Positions 17,558-27,700 of a DNA stretch of 40,787 bases are shown one piece after another. Source of the DNA: Colwellia chukchiensis (GTDB lineage Bacteria > Pseudomonadota > Gammaproteobacteria > Enterobacterales > Alteromonadaceae); contig NZ_NBOC01000025.1 in assembly GCF_002104455.1 (NCBI RefSeq), positions 1-40,787 of the forward strand, in the 5' to 3' direction. Under the pieces are notes generated by a model that worked only from the letters and a program-made list of their open reading frames with translations, was not told where the DNA came from and made no database searches. Positions within the stretch are counted from its first letter, which is position 1. Every line of letters begins with the position of its first letter. The translations under genes were made by a program, and so were the position numbers.

Positions 17558-19507
17558 TTATCTGAGTAAATGTAAAAAATGCAGATGTTTTTGGTACTGA
17601 TCAATCAAATTGTTGATCACCGCCGTTTTTGACCAACCCATAATGTCATAGTCTTGGCCACCTTCGGCTAAATGCACCTCGGCACGATAGTAGCTTTGCT
17701 CATCATCTTCACCCTCATTCACAAAATCTGGTTGTAAATATTTTCTCGCTAAAACCTGATAAATGAACTTTTGCTCATCACCATGATCTATGATCAAACT
17801 GACACCATTTTTATCTGAAATTTCAACTTTTACTTGGTTTGCTTCCAGCTCTTCTGACACCAATTCAAATGCGGGTAATACCGTTTGCTTAATAAATTTA
17901 TTGACGTTGCTTTTGTTCGGGTAATCAACAATATTTTTTAAGCGCAATTGCCAATTGTCATTACGATCATTGTCTGAGCGTGGCATTTCAGTAATTTGTT
18001 GGCTTTCCTGCTTAAAAGCTTCTACTTTTAATGCTTTCACTAAACCCACTATCGCGATCAGTAAAACAATAGAAAAAGGCAAAGCACTGGCAATCGTCAT
18101 GGTTTGTAAGGCGTTTAGTCCACCAGCTAACAATAAAATTGCCGCCACTATTCCTATCCCTATTGCCCAGTATAAGCGCTGCCATAACGGGGTTTCATTG
18201 CTACCATGGGAGCTGAGCATATCAACGACCATAGCGCCAGAGTCACACGATGTCACAAAGAAGATCACTATCATTAAGACACTAAAAAATGATAATACTG
18301 AGTTAAATGGAAAGTTTTCAAGAAATACAAATAATGCCACAGATGAGTCTTGACTGACCATCTCTCCTAAAGCAACAACCCCCTGATTATAAACTAAATC
18401 TATTGCGCTATTGCCAAAAATGGTCATCCACAACAAAGTGAACAAAGTGGGTATTAACATCACGCCAAGAATAAATTCACGAATGGTGCGTCCACGTGAG
18501 ATGCGAGCAATAAACAAGCCAACAAATGGTGCCCAAGCTAGCCACCAGCCCCAGTAAAATATAGTCCAACCGCCAATCCAATTGGTTTTCTTATAAGCAA
18601 ATAAATTAAAGGTGTTGTGAACAATATCCGCTAAATATTCACCTATATTTTGCAAGTAAGCCTGTAATAAAAATACGGTAGGGCCAAGCACAAAAATCAA
18701 AGTCAATAAAGTCACGGCTAAAATCATATTAGCTTCAGAAAGCCGTCTAATACCTTTGTCTAAACCGGCAGATACTGAGATCACCGCTAATGCCGTGATG
18801 CCACACATGATAATAATTTGATTGGTTGTCGACACGTCAATGCCAAACAAATAACCAAAACCTGAGTTGACCTGTGAGGCACCTAAGCCCAATGACGTGG
18901 CAACACCAAATACCGTGCTGACAACGGCAAAAACATCAACTAGATGCCCAGGCCATTGATAAATTTTTTCGCCAATTAGCGGATATAATGCTGAACGTAG
19001 CGTCAAGGGTAAATTATGGCGATAACTAAAATAGGCTAAAACAAGCGCCACCACCGCGTAAATTGCCCAAGCATGCAGCCCCCAATGGAAAAACGTCATC
19101 TTCATCGCTTCTTGCACGGCCTCAACCGTGCCACTTTCAGCTGTTGGTGGCGATAAATAATGCATTAAAGGCTCGGCAACTCCGAAAAACATCAAGCCAA
19201 TGCCCATACCGGCGGCAAATAACATAGATAACCAAGTCACAATAGAATAATCAGGTGTGGCGTGATCTGGCCCTAAACGTATTTCACCGTAACGAGAGAA
19301 ACCGACAAAAATAACAAAAAAGAAAATAAAAGCAACGGTCAGCACATAAAACCAACTGCCGTTTTCGATAATGCTCGCTTGTATAACGCTAAACACTTGT
19401 TGTGCTAACTCGGGTACCGCGGCAGTATAAATTAATAACGCAATGATGATCGATGAGGCGCTAACAAAAACCTTTTTATTCAATTGACTTTTAGCGTGAT
19501 TAGGCAA
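17558..19507 (-). CDS. BCCT-family betaine/choline/carnitine transporter
   Basis: A 649-residue, 12-helix BCCT carrier with the diagnostic tryptophan segment WTIFYWGWWLAWAPF and ARISRGRTIREF. The sodium-site loop reads GMGIG (residues 100-104). Proton-coupled E. coli BetT has Asp at the last position, so Na+ coupling is more likely here (inference). A ~130-residue C-terminal cytoplasmic domain, like that of BetT, may sense osmolarity. The start is TTG at 19507 behind a GGGGGA ribosome site; the nearby ATG is out of frame. Likely substrate: choline or glycine betaine. No betA/betB genes are near. Confidence 0.9.
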   Translation of the reverse strand: MPNHAKSQLNKKVFVSASSIIIALLIYTAAVPELAQQVFSVIQASIIENGSWFYVLTVAFIFFFVIFVGFSRYGEIRLGPDHATPDYSIVTWLSMLFAAGMGIGLMFFGVAEPLMHYLSPPTAESGTVEAVQEAMKMTFFHWGLHAWAIYAVVALVLAYFSYRHNLPLTLRSALYPLIGEKIYQWPGHLVDVFAVVSTVFGVATSLGLGASQVNSGFGYLFGIDVSTTNQIIIMCGITALAVISVSAGLDKGIRRLSEANMILAVTLLTLIFVLGPTVFLLQAYLQNIGEYLADIVHNTFNLFAYKKTNWIGGWTIFYWGWWLAWAPFVGLFIARISRGRTIREFILGVMLIPTLFTLLWMTIFGNSAIDLVYNQGVVALGEMVSQDSSVALFVFLENFPFNSVLSFFSVLMIVIFFVTSCDSGAMVVDMLSSHGSNETPLWQRLYWAIGIGIVAAILLLAGGLNALQTMTIASALPFSIVLLIAIVGLVKALKVEAFKQESQQITEMPRSDNDRNDNWQLRLKNIVDYPNKSNVNKFIKQTVLPAFELVSEELEANQVKVEISDKNGVSLIIDHGDEQKFIYQVLARKYLQPDFVNEGEDDEQSYYRAEVHLAEGGQDYDIMGWSKTAVINNLIDQYQKHLHFLHLLR

Positions 19508-19537
19508 GTCATTCCCCCAAATGTAATTTGTATTGAT

Positions 19538-19565
19538 ATTATATCCGGATATTTTTGACTGTAAA
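19538..19565 (-). promoter_or_regulatory. Promoter of the BCCT gene
   Basis: On the minus strand, TTTACA (19565-19560), 16-bp spacer, perfect TATAAT (19543-19538), about 31 bp before the TTG start. Confidence 0.6.
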
Positions 19566-19638
19566 CATATACATCGCTAAATCAATTAATAGCTGACATA
19601 TTTAACTTTGCGCATTTTTTTTGTAAAACTTTCTTTGG

Positions 19639-19667
19639 TTGTCAAGCTACTTAAAAACAAATATAAT
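19639..19667 (+). promoter_or_regulatory. Promoter of the TonB-dependent receptor gene
   Basis: TTGTCA (19639-19644), 17-bp spacer, perfect TATAAT (19662-19667). Expected start near 19674, which excludes upstream start codons in the same frame and supports ATG 19720. Confidence 0.75.
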
Positions 19668-19719
19668 TAGCACCCTAATAATATCAACTCGAATTATAAA
19701 AACCCTTTGGGAAACTCAT

Positions 19720-22371
19720 ATGAAATTGACTAAACTGCATTGTGCTGTCATCACAGCCATCGCGGCATCAGGCCCTCTTTACGCGCAAGAAAGTATAAAA
19801 AAAGACAAAGCCAGTATCGAAGTAATCCAAGTAACGGCAACAAAACGCACAGAATCCATTCAAGAAGTTCCCGTTACCGTGACAGCTTTAACGGGTGATA
19901 GTTTAGAAAAACTGGGCGTGGCAAATTTTGATCAATACGTAGAGTTTTTGCCCAATGTGGTGTTTCAAGGCACAGGGCCTGGCCAAAATGAAATTTACAT
20001 TCGTGGCGCAGCAACCACACAAACCAATATTTCTGTGTCTTCGGTACAAGCGTTACAGCCCTCAGTTGCCTTTTATTTGGACGAACAGCCGGTATCGATG
20101 CAAGGACGTAATTTAGATATCTATGCAACAGACGTTGAACGAATTGAAGTGCTACCGGGACCACAAGGTACCTTGTTTGGCGCCAGCTCGCAATCGGGTA
20201 CGGTGCGCCTGATCACCAATAAACCAACCCATGATGGTTTTGCTGCAGGTTTTGATACCAGTATTAGCTCAACTAAAGGCGGCGATATGAGTAACTCAGT
20301 TGAAGCCTATTTTAATATGTCGTTAACCGATGCGCTCGCGGTTCGTGTTGCCGCTTATAATGACTTACAAGGTGGTTGGATAGACAACATACTCAATGTG
20401 CCTGGTCAAGGTGGCTATAATGGCAGTGCTGAGGTCATTAGTCGTATTTCCGGAGGCGTATTAGCGGATCCGAAAAACGTGCCTGTGATCGCGCCACAAA
20501 ACGCTATGTTAGTAGAAGACAACTTTAATACCGCCCATTATGCTGGCGCGCGTTTTGGCTTGTCTTATCTAATTAACGATGAGTGGGACCTTTTAGTTCA
20601 ACATACACAGCAATCACTTGATACTGAAGGGGTCTTTGCATACGACCCTAACCTAGAAGGTGAAAGCTCAACCAACCGTTTTACACCAGAAAATAACAAC
20701 GATGATTTTGGCTTAACAACTTGGACGCTAGAGGGCCGACTTGAGCACCTTGACATTGTTTATACCGGTGGCTATTTAGACCGAGATATCAACTCCAACA
20801 TTGATTACACCGGCTATACCAATGGTGGCTCATTCTCCGCCTATTATGTGTGTAACTACGCTGGCATTCCTGAGTCAGAGCAAGAATGTCTTGACCCGAC
20901 CAAGTTTTATAAAGAACAAACCAGCACCTCGCGTACCACCCATGAGCTGCGTATGAATACCTCGGCAGAAAACCGCTGGCGCATAACGGCAGGGTTATTT
21001 TATGACACCCAAGACTTGTCAACTGTAGGCCAATTTAAAATCGCCAGTACCGATAAATTTCCTGACTTAGCCAGAACACTAGTCGGCAATGAAGGGATTA
21101 ATAGTAACGGGGGCCCATTTCCTGCTGAAATTAGCTTTGTTAATGACGTCACTCATACCATAGATCAAATTGCGGTATTTGGTCAGTTAGAGTTTGATCT
21201 CAGTGAGTCGGTTACGGCAAGTTTGGGTGCCCGTTGGTACCAAATTGATGACATTTATAAAGGCTCAACGACAACCGCTGATGTCAGTGGCCGACTACGG
21301 GCCTTTGGCGACGGTAGCGATGCCGCATTAACCGAGTTTTTCGGCGCTGATGAAGCCGCCTCTATTCAAGCGGCTATTGCCAGTGGCCAATTAGACACCA
21401 GTTTACTTGACAGTAACGGTAAACTTACCGTCGATGATACCATCATCAAAACGGCAATTGATTGGCAGATAAACCAAGACGTCATGGTCTTTGCCTCCTA
21501 TTCTGAAGGCTTTAGACCACCAGTGACAAACCGCGTTGGCGGTGGTGCAGCTAAAAACCAACAAGGCGCATTTGAAGGTTTTCGCATTCCGGTTTACTCC
21601 ACAACAGATAGCCTAGATAACATAGAGTTAGGCTTTAAATCGACCCTGTTTGAACAAAGCTTGCGCTTTAATGCCACCGCCTATTATTCAAAAATTTCTG
21701 ATTTACAAACCTCGCGTTATGATCCAACCAATATCAGCTTCTTGGTATTTACTGACAACGTCGGTGATGCAAAAATTAAAGGGATTGACGGCGACTTTAG
21801 CTGGGTTGCTAGCGACAATTTAGTGATTTCTGGTGCCTTTAGTTTTTTAGACACTGAGCTAACCAGCATTAATGAGCAACTAGACGGCATAGCGCCTGCT
21901 GTGGGTAGTCGCTTGCCTTATTCAGCAAAATTTTCGGGTAACCTGCAAGCTCAATACTTCTTCCCCCTTAAACAAGATATGACAGGCTATGTTAACGGCT
22001 CCATAAGTTATACCGGCAAAAGACTGGCAGGTATGGCGATGGACGCATACATGATAGAAGATGCCACTAACTTAATTTATGGTACTGGCTCAGGCTTGAG
22101 TATTGAAAAAGAAGCCGAGGTATACTCAGGTGTGAATTACCTCGACAGCAATGGCGAAGTTTTTGCCGGCGGGCGTTATGTACAAGACAGCTATGTATTA
22201 GCCAACTTAAGTGTTGGTGTCACCAACGACGAATGGAAAGCGGAGTTATTTATTGACAATGTCACCGATAAAAGTGCCATTTTATATATTGATACCCAAC
22301 AATATACCCCGAAAGTGGTTTCTAATCGTCCGCGTACTATAGGCTTTAGGTTTTCTTACGACTTTTATTAA
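19720..22371 (+). CDS. TonB-dependent outer-membrane receptor
   Basis: An 883-residue TonB-dependent receptor. The ATG at 19720 follows GGGA at good spacing and begins a clean signal peptide ending near LYAQ. A TonB-box-like stretch (IEVIQVTATK) precedes the plug domain (about residues 40-165, with VPVTVTAL and EIYIRGAATT). A 22-strand barrel follows, ending RPRTIGFRFSYDFY with a terminal aromatic residue. The ligand cannot be told: no siderophore-biosynthesis, heme or polysaccharide-lyase genes are adjacent. The downstream gene is a TPR-sulfotransferase, separated by a terminator. No Fur box was recognised. Confidence 0.93.
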   Translation: MKLTKLHCAVITAIAASGPLYAQESIKKDKASIEVIQVTATKRTESIQEVPVTVTALTGDSLEKLGVANFDQYVEFLPNVVFQGTGPGQNEIYIRGAATTQTNISVSSVQALQPSVAFYLDEQPVSMQGRNLDIYATDVERIEVLPGPQGTLFGASSQSGTVRLITNKPTHDGFAAGFDTSISSTKGGDMSNSVEAYFNMSLTDALAVRVAAYNDLQGGWIDNILNVPGQGGYNGSAEVISRISGGVLADPKNVPVIAPQNAMLVEDNFNTAHYAGARFGLSYLINDEWDLLVQHTQQSLDTEGVFAYDPNLEGESSTNRFTPENNNDDFGLTTWTLEGRLEHLDIVYTGGYLDRDINSNIDYTGYTNGGSFSAYYVCNYAGIPESEQECLDPTKFYKEQTSTSRTTHELRMNTSAENRWRITAGLFYDTQDLSTVGQFKIASTDKFPDLARTLVGNEGINSNGGPFPAEISFVNDVTHTIDQIAVFGQLEFDLSESVTASLGARWYQIDDIYKGSTTTADVSGRLRAFGDGSDAALTEFFGADEAASIQAAIASGQLDTSLLDSNGKLTVDDTIIKTAIDWQINQDVMVFASYSEGFRPPVTNRVGGGAAKNQQGAFEGFRIPVYSTTDSLDNIELGFKSTLFEQSLRFNATAYYSKISDLQTSRYDPTNISFLVFTDNVGDAKIKGIDGDFSWVASDNLVISGAFSFLDTELTSINEQLDGIAPAVGSRLPYSAKFSGNLQAQYFFPLKQDMTGYVNGSISYTGKRLAGMAMDAYMIEDATNLIYGTGSGLSIEKEAEVYSGVNYLDSNGEVFAGGRYVQDSYVLANLSVGVTNDEWKAELFIDNVTDKSAILYIDTQQYTPKVVSNRPRTIGFRFSYDFY

Positions 22372-22401
22372 GTCATAACCTAGTACTAACAGCCAATAGA
22401 T

Positions 22402-22434
22402 AAAGCCACTTGCTATGTGTATCAAGTGGCTTTT
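22402..22434 (+). terminator. TonB-dependent receptor terminator
   Basis: Perfect 11-bp stem AAAGCCACTTG (22402-22412) / CAAGTGGCTTT, followed by a T-rich tail (TTTTCTTGTT). Confidence 0.88.
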
Positions 22435-22518
22435 CTTGTTACAGTTATCTACTTACTATAAAGCAAAAATAACAAGCTTATTAATCACTAACCCGCTATT
22501 TTCCCTGGAGCAAAGCCG

Positions 22519-24531
22519 TTGAATAAAGCCGCACCTGCCACCACTGAAGCACAGTTAAAATCAATACAGCAATTAATTCAAAGTGCAAAATTCGACGCTG
22601 CCATCAAGCAAGGCCAACAATTACAGCAACACGCACTAACACGGCACCAAAACGTTGAATTATGGTATTTACTCGCGGTAGCGCAACGTTATGGCCAGCA
22701 CTTGCCCTCAGCGCAAGCATCTTTAACTGCGCTGCTAAAGCTCGATGCTACTCATGCCCGCGCTTACCAAGAACAAGGCTATTTGCATTTAGCGCAAAAT
22801 AAACCATCGCAAGCGCAACAAGCGTTTGAGCAAGCAGTGCAATTAAATCCAAGCTTAGTGGCCAGTTGGCAGGAGCTGATTGAGTTATATCGAGTGGCGA
22901 AGCAGCAAAGCGGTATTCAAAAAGCCGCCAATCAACTGGCGAAATTAAAAAAGCTACCACCAGCTTTACTCGCGGTAACTGAGTTAATGCATGACCAAAA
23001 GTGGCAAAAAGCAGAATTAATTTGCCGAAATTTTTTACAACAAAATAAGCAACATATTGATGGCATGTGCTTACTGGCGGAAATTGGCATCGAACTAAAA
23101 GTGTATGATGATGCCGAGTTTTTATTAGCCAGTGCCTTAGCGTTGTCACCTACGCATATCCAAGCGCGTTCCCATTACTTAAATTTGCTGATCCGCTTAG
23201 GTAAATATAAAAGCGCCTTGATACAAGTAGACAATCTACTGCAACGCCAAGCTAATAATTTAAGCTTCTTAGTGGCAAAAGCTAATACATTAACGGGCTT
23301 GGGCGAGGTCTCGCAAGCCATTACCATATTTGAATATGTTATAGCGCAGGCTAGTCCCAACACAGTGCCGGCAACACAATTAGCGGCTTTTCATCTACAA
23401 TTAGGTCATGCGTTAAAAGCACAGGGTGAAATAAAAAAAGCAGTGCTGGCCTACCAAAAGGCCTACCAAATCAACCCTAGCTATGGTGATGCGTTTTGGA
23501 GCTTAGCCAACACCAAAACCTATCGTTTTAGCGAGCAAGAAATTGCCCATATGCAGGCACAACAAAACAGCAAAACTTTAGCGCTAACCGATAAAGTACA
23601 ACTTTATTTCGCCACCGGCAAAGCCTTTGAAGACAACAAGCAATATAAACGCGCCTTTTTGGCCTATCAGCAAGGCAACTTACTGCAACATCAGCACAAT
23701 GGTTTTGATATTAACAAAATAGAACAGCAGGTGGACGAACAAATTCAGTATTGCACGCCAGAGTTATTTGCAGAGCGCGGCAATTTAGGCTACCCGTCAC
23801 CTGCCCCCATTTTTATCGTTGGATTACCCCGCGCTGGCTCAACCTTGTTAGAGCAAATATTAGCCTCACATAGTCAAGTTGACGGCACCATGGAGTTGCA
23901 TAATATTTTGGGGTTAGCGGCACGATTACGCGGTCGTAATCAAGCACAAAAGCCGAGCCAGTATCCGAAAATATTACAAGAACTCGCGCCCAGTTACTTT
24001 CATCGCTTTGGGCAACAATTTATTGAAGAAACTCAAGTATACCGAGCAGGTGGCGCGTTTTTTATCGACAAAATGCCAAATAACTTTCTTCATATTGGCT
24101 TGATCCGCTTGATCTTACCCAATGCCAAGATAATTGACGCCAGACGCTCAGCCATGGCTTGTTGCTTTAGTGGTTATAAACAGCTATTTGCCGAAGGCCA
24201 AGAGTTTAGTTACGACTTAGAAGATATCGGCCGCTATTATCAAGCCTATCTTAAGCTTATGGCACACTGGCAGTCTGTATTACCGGGCTTTATATTAACG
24301 GTTAAGCATGAAGATGTGGTTGACGATTTAGCGACGCAAGTGCGCCGTATGCTTGATTTTTGTGGCTTGGCGTTTGAGCAATCTTGCCTAGATTTTCATA
24401 AAACTAAACGCAACATAAAAACCCCTAGTTCAGAGCAAGTTCGACAGCCCATTTACAAAAGCGCGACTGAGCAATGGCGACACTTTGAAGCACACTTAAC
24501 GCCCTTAAAAAAAGTGCTCACTATGGATTAA
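22519..24531 (+). CDS. TPR-repeat sulfotransferase
   Basis: A 670-residue fusion: about ten tetratricopeptide-like helical repeats (residues ~10-340), then a sulfotransferase domain. The PAPS 5'-phosphosulfate loop reads GLPRAGST (435-442), with a plausible 3'-phosphate motif in ...IIDARRSAMACCFSGY. The start is TTG at 22519 with CTGGAG eight bases upstream. The domain resembles protein-tyrosine and related sulfotransferases. The TPR half probably binds a protein partner, so a secreted or outer-membrane protein may be the acceptor (inference). No signal peptide. It lies directly after the TonB-dependent receptor on the same strand; the terminator between them suggests separate or readthrough expression. 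Confidence 0.9.
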   Translation: MNKAAPATTEAQLKSIQQLIQSAKFDAAIKQGQQLQQHALTRHQNVELWYLLAVAQRYGQHLPSAQASLTALLKLDATHARAYQEQGYLHLAQNKPSQAQQAFEQAVQLNPSLVASWQELIELYRVAKQQSGIQKAANQLAKLKKLPPALLAVTELMHDQKWQKAELICRNFLQQNKQHIDGMCLLAEIGIELKVYDDAEFLLASALALSPTHIQARSHYLNLLIRLGKYKSALIQVDNLLQRQANNLSFLVAKANTLTGLGEVSQAITIFEYVIAQASPNTVPATQLAAFHLQLGHALKAQGEIKKAVLAYQKAYQINPSYGDAFWSLANTKTYRFSEQEIAHMQAQQNSKTLALTDKVQLYFATGKAFEDNKQYKRAFLAYQQGNLLQHQHNGFDINKIEQQVDEQIQYCTPELFAERGNLGYPSPAPIFIVGLPRAGSTLLEQILASHSQVDGTMELHNILGLAARLRGRNQAQKPSQYPKILQELAPSYFHRFGQQFIEETQVYRAGGAFFIDKMPNNFLHIGLIRLILPNAKIIDARRSAMACCFSGYKQLFAEGQEFSYDLEDIGRYYQAYLKLMAHWQSVLPGFILTVKHEDVVDDLATQVRRMLDFCGLAFEQSCLDFHKTKRNIKTPSSEQVRQPIYKSATEQWRHFEAHLTPLKKVLTMD

Positions 24532-24544
24532 CCGAGCAAAGTTA

Positions 24545-24689
24545 GCCGCGCAGGCGAATCGATTATTGCTAGCATAAGCAAGTACAGTTTAGCGCCGGTA
24601 ATCAACAAAAAGCGCGGCAAATCACCAGCACTCAACACCAGAAAAGTGCCATGACAATACGCGCTATATCAGCAAAACGCATTGTCATG
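24545..24689. repeat. Structured intergenic region with nested inverted repeats
   Basis: Two inverted repeats: GCCGCGC (24545-24551) with GCGCGGC (24612-24618), enclosing a small TTGCT/AGCAA hairpin, and CATGACAAT (24650-24658) with ATTGTCATG (24681-24689). Neither has a T-run. It lies between convergent genes (sulfotransferase and RND permease), so it may be a bidirectional factor-dependent terminator or a REP/MITE remnant. Confidence 0.45.
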
Positions 24690-24799
24690 TACTGTTGCTA
24701 CATGTTGCCAGCGAGTTAGGATAAACTCGGCATTACTAAGTTTAGCCTATGCTCCATAGCACCTTATTTATAATTAAAATCAATTACTTACCAAACAAG

Positions 24800-27700
24800 C
24801 TAACTATTTACTGTCGTCGACTGTACTTTTATGCGATAAAAAATACTGTACAACACAGGTACCGCTATCATAGTTAAAATAGTAGCAAACGCTAACCCCC
24901 CCATAATTGTGACTGACATATCCGCAAAGAAAGGATCAAATATCAAGGGCATCACCCCTAAAATAGTGGTAATTGCCGCCAAAGACACCGGGCGTAAGCG
25001 GCTTAAACTTGCTTCAACAATCGCTTGTGCCTGCGCTTTACCTTCTTGTATTTGTAAGTCGATTTCTTCTAACAAGACAATGGCATTTTTAATCAGCATG
25101 CCAAATAAGCTTAAAAAGCCAAGCAGTGACATAAATCCAAAGGGTAAGTCTGCCAACAACAAGCCGGCAACCACACCCACCACAGCCATAGGCACAATTA
25201 ACCAAATAATTAATGGTTGCCGCGCGCGACCAAAAAGTAGCACACTGATAATAAACATAACTAAAAAGCCAAGTGGCAAGCCTTGTCCTAATGCTGCTTG
25301 TGCTTTACGCGATGACTCATACTCACCACCCCACTCGAGTTTATAGCCCTCTGGTAAGGCAATAGCCTCTACTTGCTGATAGGTACGATTAAACGCTTCA
25401 CCTGTGGTTTCACCATAGCCAGCCTCTGCTTTAACGGTAATGGTACGCACTCTATCACGGCGATTGATCAGCAGCTCTTCAGTGGCATAATTCATTTCAC
25501 CACTGACTTGCTTAAATGGCACATACTTACGCTGACTGCTACTCCACACTAAGCTATTTTTTAGGCTGGCTAATTTATCTAGCGTAACATTACTGTTGCG
25601 GGCAATTATCGGGTACAGATAATCACCATCTTGTAATTGCCCAATTTGCAAGCCATCGGTATAAAACTTGATCGCTTGGCTAAAGTCGCTTCGAGAAACA
25701 CCGGCAATACCAGCGGCAATATCATCGTACTCTGGTGCCAGTACTATGCCCTTTTCGCGCCAGTCATCGCGGATATCGCGAATTTTACCGTCTTGAAAGT
25801 AAATCGCTTTAGCTTGCTCAGCTAAGTCCCTTAATACCGCAGGGTCTTGGCCAGAAAAGCGTGCTTGAATTTTAGCGCCAGCTCCTGGGCCAAATTGCAT
25901 AATTTCTGGGTAAAAACTGCTGTTAGGGTTAGCTTCTCTTAACTTAATGGCAATAGTTTTTGCCAATTCTGGAATCGCACTGGCATCAAATGCGCGCACT
26001 AAAAACAAGCCATAACTTTCATTGGGTAACTCAGGCCCAAACACTAAAGTGAAGCGCTCGGAGCTTTCACCAATAAAGGTCGACAAAGACTCAATGCCGT
26101 CGGTATCAAGGATCAGCTGTTCACCTTGCTTCATATATTTTTCAGTGGCGCGAATATCTGAGTCTTGCGGCCCCCAATAATGAATAAAAAATACCGGCGT
26201 ATTAGAAAGCGGAAAGAAGCCTTGCTTGATTGCACCGAAACTTGCGTACGCACCTAAGGTGATCACTACTAACAAGGCTAAGGTAACATAGCGCCACTGC
26301 AAGGCTTTGCCTAACACGGTTAAATAAGCTCTATGAAAGAAAGACGGCGCAGATGCTGTTTGTTGCTCTTTGCCCACTTGGTAAAAATACTTACCCAGCA
26401 ACGGCGTTAATGTCACCGCCAAAATCCAACTCAGTAATAGTGAAATTAATACCACAGCAAAAAGCGAGAATAAAAACTCGCCGGTGGCATCATCAGATAA
26501 ACCAATACCTGAAAATGCCGCAATACCAATAATGGTGGCGCCAAGCAATGGCCACTGTGTTCTTTTCACAATATAGCTGGCCGACTCCATTGCCGATTTA
26601 CCTTTTTCCATGCGCAGCATCATGCCTTCAGCAACGACAATGGCATTATCCACTAACATACCCATGGCAATAACCATAGCCCCGAGAGAAATACGCTGTA
26701 GCTGCAAGTCATAAAGCCACATGATTAACACCGTACCCAATACTGTGATCAATAAGGTACCACCGACGACGATGCCTGAGCGCCAGCCCATAAATAAACA
26801 CAGTGCTAAGGTAACAACAGCAACCGATACTTCAAGGTTTAAAATAAAGCCATCAACCGACTCATCAACCACTTGCGCTTGGTTATAAATATTTGCAACT
26901 TCAATCCCTGCTGGTAAGTTGGCTAATACTTCATCAAGTTTATTGGCAATGTTTTTTCCGACATCAACCACGTTAATGTCACTTTGTGCGGAAATGGCTA
27001 AGGTAATGGCACTCTCACCATTAAAACGTTTTAAGCCTTTAGGTATAGCCACCGGCTGAATACTTAATTGCGCAATATCTTTTATTTTTATCGAGGCATT
27101 CTTACCTGGGATCACCATAGAAAGATTTTCAATTTCTTCTATTTTATTGGTGGCGCTCTCAACCGGTAGTCTGATTTGTTTATCACCTACATACAGTCGG
27201 CCACCACTAAACGGTTTTAAGTTATTCGCCAATACTTGTTGAATATCGGGAAATGAAAGCCCCAAGCCCGATATTTGAAAGCTGTCAATTTTAGCGACTA
27301 TTTCTTCCTCTAAAATGCCACCAATTTTAACTTTCGCCACACCATCAACCGTGAGTACCTCACGGCGAATAATACGAGAAAATTCACGCATTTGCTCTGC
27401 ACTAAAATCTGGGGCAGATAACGCGTAGTAAATACCATAAACATCACCAAAATCATCAACAACGATAGGCGCACTAGCCCCTATAGGTAACTCGTGGCGT
27501 ATATCACGCAAACGCTTACGTAATTCGTCCCAAATTTGTGGCAAATGTGGACCATCGATATTGGGTTTTATCTCCATGGTAACGCGTGAAAAACCCGGCT
27601 TACTAACCGATCTTAGGGTGTCTAATTGCCACATTTGTTGCAGCGCGGTTTCCACCTGCTCAGTGACTTCTTTCTCAACTTTCTCGGCACTTGCGCCAGG

